Shown: one piece after another, positions 22,282-29,199 of the stretch | How the letters are laid out: each line of letters starts with the position of its first letter | Position numbering within the stretch: position 1 is the stretch's first letter | NCBI GenBank assembly: GCA_045124255.1 | Contig: JBGVLM010000052.1 | Coordinates: 1 to 29,199, forward strand | DNA from: Eshraghiella sp045124255 | GTDB lineage: Bacteria > Bacillota > Clostridia > Lachnospirales > Lachnospiraceae | Length of the DNA: 29,199 bases | Direction: 5' to 3' | The notes under the pieces: model-generated | Databases searched by the model: none | What the model saw: only the letters and a program-made list of their open reading frames with translations | Told to the model about the DNA's origin: nothing | Program-made: the position numbers and the translations under genes

Positions 22282-23032
22282 AATTAGCAAGGTTTTTGAA
22301 GCCGGAAAGGCATTAATGACATATATTACCTGTGGTGACCCTGATTTGGAAACTACAACAGGAATTATCCGCAGAGCCGTGGATAATGGTATGAATATTA
22401 TCGGACTGGGAATTCCTTTTTCTGACCCTACGGCAGAAGGAACAGTAATTCAGGAGTCTAACATTCGTGCATTGTCAAAAGGTATTACAACCGATGATAT
22501 TTTTAATTATGTAAAAGGACTCCGCAGGGATATCGATGAACCGATTATTTTCATGACATACGCAAATGTCGTATTCTCCTATGGTGCAGAACGTTTTATG
22601 GCTGCATGCAAGGACTGCGGTGCAGACGGAATTCTGGTTGCAGACCTTCCTTTTGAAGAGAGAGAGGATTTCCTTCCGGTATGTGATAAATATGGTATTG
22701 AATTGGTTTCAGCCCTTGCATTGAATTCAGAGGACAGAGTTGAAATGATTGCAAAAGAAGCAAAGGAATTAATCTATGTGATGTCTTCTTCTGCAGAGGA
22801 AATGGAAGAAAAAGCACCTGCTGTTGTGGAGAAAATCCGCAAGGTAACAGATGTTCCGTGTATAATCAGCTATGGAACGGGTGGAATGAAGCAGATGAAA
22901 AAGGTGTCTGATTTGGCTGACGGTGTGGCTGCTTCAGAGGATGTAATGGTTCTTCTTGAAAAATATGGAACAAAAGCACCTGAGCATATTGGAATGTTGA
23001 TTACAGAGATTAAAATTAATCAAACAAAGTGA
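22274..23032 (+). CDS. trpA: TrpA-like protein lacking catalytic acids
   Basis: A 252-aa TIM barrel clearly homologous to tryptophan synthase alpha (YITCGDPDLETT, then LGIPFSDPTAEGTVIQES). The ATG at 22274 follows AGAGGAGAAGAGG; it overlaps trpB by 8 bp. Aligned with the enteric enzyme, catalytic Glu 49 (ELGxPFSDP) is Gly 44 here and Asp 60 (ADGP) is Glu 55 with the following Pro replaced. Loop 6 (SRxGVTG) is replaced by MSSSAEEMEEK, and the C-terminal phosphate-binding GSAIV is replaced by GVAASEDVM. So indole-3-glycerol phosphate cleavage is doubtful. It may act as an activating partner of TrpB, or on another substrate. The frame is intact and the codon use ordinary, so it is not a pseudogene. 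Confidence 0.85.
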   Translation: MSRISKVFEAGKALMTYITCGDPDLETTTGIIRRAVDNGMNIIGLGIPFSDPTAEGTVIQESNIRALSKGITTDDIFNYVKGLRRDIDEPIIFMTYANVVFSYGAERFMAACKDCGADGILVADLPFEEREDFLPVCDKYGIELVSALALNSEDRVEMIAKEAKELIYVMSSSAEEMEEKAPAVVEKIRKVTDVPCIISYGTGGMKQMKKVSDLADGVAASEDVMVLLEKYGTKAPEHIGMLITEIKINQTK

Positions 23033-23045
23033 TTAAATTTAATCA
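23030..23045 (+). promoter_or_regulatory. 16-bp perfect palindrome between trpA and leuA
   Basis: TGATTAAATTTAATCA is its own reverse complement and overlaps the trpA stop codon. A weak -10-like TATTAT (23069-23074) lies downstream, so the palindrome is placed as an operator would be, or it forms a small hairpin followed by TTTT. No other element is seen in this 68-nt gap except the CGGAGG site before leuA. Confidence 0.4.
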
Positions 23046-23100
23046 TTTTAAAAGAGGCAATTAAGTGTTATTATAGCACAGTAATCGGAGGTAGATTATT

Positions 23101-25092
23101 ATGAAAAATTCCAACAAATATATAAGACAGTATTTTATGCCGCCGGTCTGTGAATATGACTGGGTTAAAAAAGATTATATTGAGAAACCGCCTGTATGGT
23201 GTTCAGTTGATTTAAGAGACGGTAATCAGGCTTTGATTGAGCCGATGAGCCTTGAAGAGAAAATCGAGTTTTTCCAGATGCTGGTAGATATTGGTTTTAA
23301 GGAGATTGAGGTTGGTTTTCCGGCTGCTTCTGAAACCGAATATGCTTTTATGAGAGCTTTGATTGAGCGTAATATGATTCCTGAGGATGTTACGGTTCAG
23401 GTACTTACCCAGGCGAGAGAGCATATTATTAAAAAGACATTTGAGGCAGTTAAGGGTGCACCTCATGCGGTAATTCATCTGTATAATTCAACATCTGTTG
23501 CACAGAGAGAGCAGGTGTTCCGTAAGAGCAAGGAAGAGATTAAGAGTATCGCAATCGAGGGTGCAAAGCTTCTTAAGAAGCTTGCGGATGAAACAGATGG
23601 AAACTTTTCTTTTGAATACAGTCCTGAAAGCTTCCATGGAACAGAGGTTGACTATGCAGTTGAGGTGTGTAATGCAGTGCTTGATGTATGGCAGCCTACG
23701 GCAGAAAATAAAGCAATTATCAATATCCCTGCGACAGTTGAAACAGCAATGCCACATGTTTTTGCTACACAGGTTGAGTATGTCAGCCATAATTTAAAAT
23801 ACAGGGATAATGTAGTTCTCAGCTTACATCCTCATAATGACAGAGGTACCGGCGTAAGTGACGCTGAGCTTGGACTTCTGGCAGGTGCGGACAGAATAGA
23901 GGGTACATTATTTGGAAACGGTGAGAGAACGGGTAATGTTGATATTATCACTCTTGCAATGAATATGTTCTCACACGGGGTTGACCCGCAGCTTGAGTTT
24001 TCTAATATGCCACAGATTAGGGAACGCTATGAAAGACTCACAAGAATGCATGTATATGAGAGACAGCCGTATGCAGGAGATTTGGTATTCTCTGCATTCT
24101 CAGGCTCACATCAGGATGCGATTGCAAAGGGTATGACATGGCGTGAGGAGAAGAACTGTGATAACTGGACGGTTCCGTATCTTCCTATTGACCCTGTTGA
24201 TGTCGGACGTACATATGACGCAGATGTTATCAGAATTAACAGCCAGTCAGGAAAGGGCGGCGTAAGCTATATCCTTAAACAGAATTTCAGTATTCAGCTT
24301 CCTGAGAAGATGAGGGAAGAGGTTGGATATGCTGTTAAGCATGTTTCTGACGAGGCACATAAGGAATTATCTCCTCAGTGGGTATATGAGATTTTTGAAA
24401 ACAGCTATCTTGAATATACACCTCATTTTAAAATTGCCGAATGTCATTTCAAGCAGAATGAAGGAATTATGGCAGAGGCTACGATTTCCTGCGGAGGCAA
24501 GAAGGCTGTAGTTGATGCAAACGGCAACGGACGTCTTGATGCAGTAAGCAATATTATTAAGCAGTATTTTGGAATAAGCTATGAATTATCTGAATATGAG
24601 GAGCATGCACTTTCAAAAGGCTCATCTTCTAAGGCTATGGCCTATGTGGGAATTACCTGTGATGGTAAGATGTACTGGGGTGCAGGTCTTGATGAAGATA
24701 TTATTAAAGCTTCAATTCATGCTCTTACGGTTGCAGCAAATAAGCTGCCGCAGATAAATGCAGATGATGAAGAAAAGGATGACAGACTCATTAATATTTT
24801 AAATTACATTCAGACTAATTATCAGAGTGTAACATTAGATGAGCTCGCTGAGAAGTTCCATCTGTCAGAGCCTTATATTTCAAAATATATCAAAGAGAAA
24901 TCCGGAAAGACCTTTGGCGAGCATGTTGCAAATGTAAGAATGAAGAAAGCAAAGGTTTTGTTAAAGAACGGGAATATGACAGTTGAGAATATAGCATATT
25001 CCGTTGGCTATCAGAATGTGGAGCATTTCAACCGTACATTTAAGAAAATGTATGAAATGACACCTGTTCAGTATAGAAATGCAAACAGATAA
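23101..25092 (+). CDS. leuA: 2-isopropylmalate synthase fused to AraC-type domain
   Basis: A 663-aa chimera. Residues 1-550 are a LeuA2-type 2-isopropylmalate synthase, the first step of leucine synthesis (acetyl-CoA plus 2-oxoisovalerate). VWCSVDLRDGNQAL (32-45) and HPHND (243-247) carry metal and catalytic residues, and the FGNGERTGN loop (271-279) follows. Residues 440-550 look like the leucine-binding regulatory domain (LeuA dimer type). After an acidic linker (554-560), residues 561-661 are a complete AraC/XylS DNA-binding domain with both helix-turn-helices: TLDELAEKFHLSEPYISKYI, then NIAYSVGYQNVEHFNRTFKK and the TPVQYR end. The reading frame is continuous and no stop or restart site lies at the boundary. 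CGGAGG precedes the ATG. I infer an enzyme that also regulates transcription, perhaps in response to leucine. Confidence 0.9.
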   Translation: MKNSNKYIRQYFMPPVCEYDWVKKDYIEKPPVWCSVDLRDGNQALIEPMSLEEKIEFFQMLVDIGFKEIEVGFPAASETEYAFMRALIERNMIPEDVTVQVLTQAREHIIKKTFEAVKGAPHAVIHLYNSTSVAQREQVFRKSKEEIKSIAIEGAKLLKKLADETDGNFSFEYSPESFHGTEVDYAVEVCNAVLDVWQPTAENKAIINIPATVETAMPHVFATQVEYVSHNLKYRDNVVLSLHPHNDRGTGVSDAELGLLAGADRIEGTLFGNGERTGNVDIITLAMNMFSHGVDPQLEFSNMPQIRERYERLTRMHVYERQPYAGDLVFSAFSGSHQDAIAKGMTWREEKNCDNWTVPYLPIDPVDVGRTYDADVIRINSQSGKGGVSYILKQNFSIQLPEKMREEVGYAVKHVSDEAHKELSPQWVYEIFENSYLEYTPHFKIAECHFKQNEGIMAEATISCGGKKAVVDANGNGRLDAVSNIIKQYFGISYELSEYEEHALSKGSSSKAMAYVGITCDGKMYWGAGLDEDIIKASIHALTVAANKLPQINADDEEKDDRLINILNYIQTNYQSVTLDELAEKFHLSEPYISKYIKEKSGKTFGEHVANVRMKKAKVLLKNGNMTVENIAYSVGYQNVEHFNRTFKKMYEMTPVQYRNANR

Positions 25093-25101
25093 TTGAATTT
25101 G

Positions 25102-25146
25102 AAATCCTGAATGTTAATCTCTAAAGATACCATTCAGGATTTTTTT
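25102..25146 (+). terminator. Terminator after leuA
   Basis: AAATCCTGAATG (25102-25113) pairs with CATTCAGGATTT (25131-25142) and is followed by a T run. It closes the trpB-trpA-leuA transcript. Confidence 0.88.
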
Positions 25147-25191
25147 GCCTTGCAGGATATAATGTTTATAAAAATTTAACAATTACTTTTA

Positions 25192-25219
25192 TTGACATTG
25201 CCCAAAATAGTAGTAGAAT
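25192..25219 (+). promoter_or_regulatory. Promoter of the marR-ABC exporter operon
   Basis: TTGACA (25192-25197), a 16-nt spacer and TAGAAT (25214-25219). The operator palindrome overlaps the last base of the -10 box. Confidence 0.75.
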
Positions 25220-25236
25220 AGTTTGAAGTCAAACTA
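25219..25236 (+). promoter_or_regulatory. MarR operator, 18-bp palindrome
   Basis: TAGTTTGA and TCAAACTA are perfect inverted 8-mers around AG. The position directly after the -10 box would let a bound dimer block transcription. Such AGTTTGA-type sites commonly precede MarR-ABC exporter operons in Clostridia. Confidence 0.75.
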
Positions 25237-25262
25237 ATTTTATGACAAAGAAAGGGATGTAA

Positions 25263-25733
25263 ATGGATTGTTATGAAACGCCGAGGAGGCTCGGTTTCGA
25301 ATTGAAGAAGATTGATAAGCTGATTCTCCGGTGCCTGAAATCACGAATGATTGAAAACGGTCATGATGAAGTGACGATAATGCACGGGTATATCCTTGGA
25401 TATCTGTATAAGAATTCGGATAAAAGTGTATGTCAGAGGGATATAGAGAAGGAATTTGGTATTACGAAGTCAACGGTTGCAACCATTCTCAAATTAATGG
25501 AGAAAAAAGGTTATCTTACGAGACTTAATTCCATGAAGGACGGCAGACTTAAGAAGCTTATGCTTACCGAAGCAGGCATTAAAACTCATCTGGAAACCAT
25601 AGAAATAATTGACCGGATTCATACGGAGTTAGAGAATGGAATTACGGATGATGAGAAGAGGGAGTTTGAAAGAATCCTTCAAAAAATGGAAAATAACATA
25701 AATATTATGAACAAAAAGGAGGATATTACATGA
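25263..25733 (+). CDS. MarR-family transcriptional regulator
   Basis: A 156-aa winged-helix repressor. The recognition region reads VCQRDIEKEFGITKSTVATI (about 57-76), followed by the wing (LTRLNSMKDGRLKKLMLTEA). The family pattern is complete. AAAGGGATG precedes the ATG. It overlaps the first exporter gene by 4 bp (ATGA), so it is the first gene of that operon and most likely its autorepressor through the palindrome at 25219. The inducer is unknown; an exported drug or metabolite is usual. Confidence 0.9.
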   Translation: MDCYETPRRLGFELKKIDKLILRCLKSRMIENGHDEVTIMHGYILGYLYKNSDKSVCQRDIEKEFGITKSTVATILKLMEKKGYLTRLNSMKDGRLKKLMLTEAGIKTHLETIEIIDRIHTELENGITDDEKREFERILQKMENNINIMNKKEDIT

Positions 25734-27499
25734 TAAAGACATTATCACGTTATATTAAAGAGTTTAAGACAGTATCAATTATTACTCCAATCTGTATGAT
25801 TATTGAGGTTATACTGGAAACTCTTATTCCATATCTGATGGCTTCAATTGTTGATGAAGGAATTAACAAATCAGATATGAATCATGTAGTAAGGGTCGGA
25901 AGCGTTATGATTATTCTTGCGGTACTGAGTCTTGTTGCAGGTGTTTTGAGCGGTAAATTCGGAGCAAAGGCTTCTGCCGGATTTGCACGCAATCTCAGGG
26001 AGGGAATGTATAACAATATTCAGACATTTTCTTTTTCAAATATTGATAAATTCAGTACTGCGGGACTCGTTACAAGACTTACAACGGATGTATCCAATGT
26101 ACAGATGGCATATCAGATGCTTTTGAGAATGTGTATGAGGGCACCGTCAACACTTATATTTGCGATGGTACTTTCATTTACAATCAGCCCGAGAATAGCT
26201 TTTATTTATCTCGGAGCAGTAATTTTCCTTGGAATAGTAATGTTTTTTATCATAAAAACAGCGACAAAATATTTTAAAACAGCATTTCCTAAGTATGATG
26301 ACCTCAATGAAAGCGTTCAGGAGAACGTATCTGCAATCAGGGTTGTTAAGGCGTATGTAAGAGAGGAACATGAAAAAGAAAAGTTCGGCAAAGCAAGCAA
26401 TAATATTTATAAGCTTTTTGTTAAGGCCGAGAATATAGTTGCATTTAACTCTCCTGTAATGATGCTTACCGTATATACCTGTATTATTCTTATAAGCTGG
26501 CTTGGTGCTAATATGATTGTCAATTCAGGCGCAACCTCTTTACAGACGGGTGAGCTGATGAATCTTCTTACTTATTGCATGAGCATTCTTATGAGCCTTA
26601 TGATGCTTTCAATGATTTTTGTAATGATGACCATGAGTGTCGCAAGTGCGGAAAGAATTGCAGAGGTACTTAATGAAAAGCCTGACATAACTAATCCTGA
26701 AAATCCTGTTATGGAAGTCGGTGACGGAAGCATTGTTTTTGACAATGTTAATTTCAGATATAAGAGCGGCAGCGAGCAGATGGTTCTTAAAAATATCAAT
26801 ATTTCAATCAAATCAGGAGAGACTATTGGTATTATCGGCGGAACCGGAAGTGCAAAATCCAGTCTCGTTAATCTTATAAGCCGTCTTTATGATACAACGG
26901 AGGGCTCAGTAAAAGTTGCAGGAGTCGATGTAAAGGATTATGACATCGAAACACTCCGTAATGAGGTAAGTGTTGTTCTCCAGAAAAACGTGCTTTTCTC
27001 CGGAACGATTTATGAGAATTTAAGATGGGGCAATGAAAATGCAACTGATGAGGAATGTCAGCATGCATGTCAGCTCGCCTGTGCGGATGAGTTTATTGAG
27101 AGATTTCCTGATAAATACAATACCTATATCGAACAGGGAGGCAGCAATGTTTCGGGCGGTCAGAAGCAGCGTTTATGTATTGCAAGGGCACTGCTTAAGA
27201 AACCGAAAATTCTTATATTGGATGACAGCACAAGTGCTGTTGATACGGCAACGGACGCAAAGATTAGAAAAGCATTTGCAAGTGAGATTCCGGGCACAAC
27301 GAAGCTTATTATAGCCCAGAGAGTTTCAAGTGTAATGAATGCGGAGCGTATTATAGTTATGGAGGACGGAAGCATTAACGGCTTCGGAACCCATGAAGAG
27401 CTTTTAGCAGGTAATGAGATTTACCGTGAGGTATACGAGTCACAGACTGGCGGCGGCAGCGGTGATTTCGATGAAAGTAAGGATGGAGGTGAAGCATAA
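25730..27499 (+). CDS. ABC exporter half-transporter, degenerate ATPase site
   Basis: A 589-aa exporter with an N-terminal six-helix membrane domain (about 15-300) and a C-terminal ATPase (about 335-575). Walker A is GGTGSAKS (370-377), with Ala where Gly is usual. The signature is VSGGQ near 474. Walker B ends in Asp-Asp (498-499), so the catalytic Glu is replaced by Asp; the His-switch position reads Gln (LIIAQRVSS). These are the marks of the non-hydrolytic site in heterodimeric exporters such as TM287/288 and BmrC/BmrD. The partner is the next gene, overlapping by one base (TAATG). The substrate is unknown. Confidence 0.92.
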   Translation: MIKTLSRYIKEFKTVSIITPICMIIEVILETLIPYLMASIVDEGINKSDMNHVVRVGSVMIILAVLSLVAGVLSGKFGAKASAGFARNLREGMYNNIQTFSFSNIDKFSTAGLVTRLTTDVSNVQMAYQMLLRMCMRAPSTLIFAMVLSFTISPRIAFIYLGAVIFLGIVMFFIIKTATKYFKTAFPKYDDLNESVQENVSAIRVVKAYVREEHEKEKFGKASNNIYKLFVKAENIVAFNSPVMMLTVYTCIILISWLGANMIVNSGATSLQTGELMNLLTYCMSILMSLMMLSMIFVMMTMSVASAERIAEVLNEKPDITNPENPVMEVGDGSIVFDNVNFRYKSGSEQMVLKNINISIKSGETIGIIGGTGSAKSSLVNLISRLYDTTEGSVKVAGVDVKDYDIETLRNEVSVVLQKNVLFSGTIYENLRWGNENATDEECQHACQLACADEFIERFPDKYNTYIEQGGSNVSGGQKQRLCIARALLKKPKILILDDSTSAVDTATDAKIRKAFASEIPGTTKLIIAQRVSSVMNAERIIVMEDGSINGFGTHEELLAGNEIYREVYESQTGGGSGDFDESKDGGEA

Positions 27500-29199
27500 T
27501 GCCGGGACCGGGACCAAAACCAAGAGGAATGAAACCTACTGTAGATAAGCCAATGAAGGTTTTCGGAAGAATAATGAAATATGTTTTTAAAAATTATCTT
27601 CCACATTGCATTATTGTGTTAATCTGCATTATTGTAAGTGCTTTTGCATCAGCACAGGGCACAATGTTTATGAAAACCCTGATAGACGGATTTATTGAAC
27701 CAATGCTTGATTTAAAAAATACCGGAATTGCTCCGGATTATACTGAACTGATTCACGAATTAATCAGAGTAGCAGTTATCTATGCGATTGGTATTGTTTC
27801 AAGCTTTGCGAATGCCAAGTTAATGGTATATGTTGCACAGGGTACATTAAGAAACTTAAGGGATGACATGTTTAATCATATGGAATCTCTTCCTATTAAA
27901 TATTTTGATACACATGCACATGGAGATATCATGTCCATGTACACTAATGACGTTGATACGTTAAGACAGATGATAAGCCAGAGTATTCCGCAGCTTATTA
28001 ACAGTGTGATAACAATTATTTTTGTACTTGTATCAATGTTTATGTTAAGTGTTCCGCTTACACTTTGCAGCCTTTTAATGGTAGGCGTAATGCTTATTGT
28101 TACAGGTAAGCTTTCAAAGAAGAGCGGCACTTACTTTGTTGCACAGCAGAGGGATATAGGTAAATTAAACGGATATATCGAAGAAATGATGGACGGACAG
28201 AAGGTCGTTAAGGTTTTCTGCCATGAAGATGAGTGTAAGAAAGATTTTAAAGAATTAAACGATAAGCTTTTTGACAGTGCATATAATGCAAACCAGTTTG
28301 CAAACATACTTATGCCTGTTAATGCACAGATTGGAAATATCAGCTATGTTCTGATGGCGATTGTGGGAAGTGCTCTTGCGATTAACGGAATAGGCGGTTT
28401 TTCACTTGGTTCGCTTGCTAGCTTCCTTACATTTAATAAGAGCTTAAATATGCCGATTAATCAGGTCAGCATGCAGCTTAACAGTATTATTATGGCACTT
28501 GCAGGAGGAGACAGAATATTTAAGCTCCTTGATGAGAAGCCGGAAACTGATGACGGATATGTTACTCTTGTTAATGCAACAAAAGAAAATGGCGTTATTA
28601 AAGAGTGCAATGAGAGAACCGGAGTATGGGCTTGGAAGCATTTTCATAAGGCAACAGGAGAAACGGATTATATTGAATTAACCGGAGATGTTGTGTTTGA
28701 TGATGTGGATTTTGGATATACTGATGATAAGATGGTACTTCATAATGTTGACCTCTTTGCAACACCGGGACAGAAAATTGCTTTTGTTGGCTCGACAGGT
28801 GCAGGAAAAACAACTATTACGAACCTGATTAACCGTTTCTATGACATCGAAGATGGTAAGATTCGTTACGATGGAATCAACATCAACAAGATTAAGAAAC
28901 AGGATCTTCGTCGTTCTTTAGGTCTGGTACTTCAGGAAGTTAACCTGTTTACCGGAACTGTAATGGAGAATATCCGTTATGGTAATCTGGATGCTACCGA
29001 TGAAGAATGTATCGAAGCAGCAAAACTTGCCGGTGCAGACGACTTTATCACTCGTCTTCCGGAAGGTTATAATACTCTTCTTGAGAACAATGGTGATAAC
29101 CTTTCTCAGGGGCAGAGACAGCTCATCTCTATTGCGAGAGCAGCAGTTGCAGATCCACCGGTTATGATTCTGGATGAGGCGACTTCCTCTATTGATACC
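27499..29199 (+). CDS. ABC exporter half-transporter, canonical ATPase (partial)
   Basis: The frame from ATG 27499 stays open to the end of the window: 567 codons, with the 3' end cut off. GGAGGTG (27485-27491) is the ribosome site. After a Pro/Gly-rich N-terminus and a membrane domain (about 35-330), the ATPase has Walker A GSTGAGKT (431-438), signature LSQGQ and Walker B ILDEATS with catalytic Glu 560. Around 355-395 there is an insertion of about 30 residues (NATKENGVIKECNERTGVWA and onward) before the ATPase core. It supplies the active hydrolysis residues that the partner lacks. About 50 residues, including the His switch, are beyond the window. Confidence 0.92.
   Translation, partial: MPGPGPKPRGMKPTVDKPMKVFGRIMKYVFKNYLPHCIIVLICIIVSAFASAQGTMFMKTLIDGFIEPMLDLKNTGIAPDYTELIHELIRVAVIYAIGIVSSFANAKLMVYVAQGTLRNLRDDMFNHMESLPIKYFDTHAHGDIMSMYTNDVDTLRQMISQSIPQLINSVITIIFVLVSMFMLSVPLTLCSLLMVGVMLIVTGKLSKKSGTYFVAQQRDIGKLNGYIEEMMDGQKVVKVFCHEDECKKDFKELNDKLFDSAYNANQFANILMPVNAQIGNISYVLMAIVGSALAINGIGGFSLGSLASFLTFNKSLNMPINQVSMQLNSIIMALAGGDRIFKLLDEKPETDDGYVTLVNATKENGVIKECNERTGVWAWKHFHKATGETDYIELTGDVVFDDVDFGYTDDKMVLHNVDLFATPGQKIAFVGSTGAGKTTITNLINRFYDIEDGKIRYDGININKIKKQDLRRSLGLVLQEVNLFTGTVMENIRYGNLDATDEECIEAAKLAGADDFITRLPEGYNTLLENNGDNLSQGQRQLISIARAAVADPPVMILDEATSSIDT

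Noticed and set aside
23101..25092. LeuA and AraC as two genes joined by a sequencing error
   Set aside because: The frame is open throughout, the linker is a plausible acidic stretch (DDEEKDD), and no ribosome site or start codon marks a second gene; I keep the fusion but list the check.

Overview
The window looks like a chromosomal segment of a Lachnospiraceae-type Clostridium relative (Bacillota). The evidence is moderate-to-low GC, strong AGGAGG-like ribosome sites, dense co-directional genes with ATGA overlaps, a tRNA-type T-box leader, mcsA-mcsB-clpC-radA synteny, and a cohesin/dockerin pair of the kind found in gut Clostridia. I cannot fix the genus from sequence alone. Every intact gene lies on the + strand.

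Layout. (1) 1-5279: a terminator-like hairpin and a promoter, then a nucleotide operon: pyrE, a VanZ-like membrane protein, a small membrane protein, purE, purM, purN, purD, closed by a strong terminator. (2) 5256-9475: a two-gene surface module, made of a secreted glucosaminidase ending in a dockerin and a membrane-anchored cohesin protein that overlaps it by 4 bp. (3) 9455-15833: a protein quality-control operon in which a short GntR/YtrA-type regulator sits where ctsR is usually found, followed by mcsA, mcsB and clpC, then a small conserved protein and radA. (4) 15848-16685: a stand-alone, soluble chemoreceptor signalling domain and tRNA-Trp(CCA). (5) 16743-19978: an accessory, partly decayed region holding a zinc-ribbon protein, remnants of type II cas1 and cas2, two copies of a 36-nt palindromic CRISPR-repeat-like element 1.5 kb apart, two small membrane proteins, a reversed GH31 glycosidase tail and a truncated reading frame. 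(6) 19954-25146: an alpha/beta hydrolase, a Trp T-box leader, trpB, a TrpA homologue lacking both classical catalytic acids, and a 2-isopropylmalate synthase fused in frame to a C-terminal AraC-type DNA-binding domain. (7) 25192-end: a MarR regulator with a clear operator and a heterodimeric ABC exporter; the second subunit runs off the window.

Most interesting points: the LeuA-AraC fusion (enzyme, leucine-type regulatory domain and DNA-binding domain in one chain); the TrpB/pseudo-TrpA pair under Trp T-box control; a cohesin-dockerin pair apparently used to tether a peptidoglycan hydrolase rather than a cellulosome; replacement of CtsR by a GntR regulator; and a decayed CRISPR adaptation module whose repeat marks a genome junction. 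Two promoters are superimposed on terminator hairpins. Functions are read from motifs by eye; no database search was possible.
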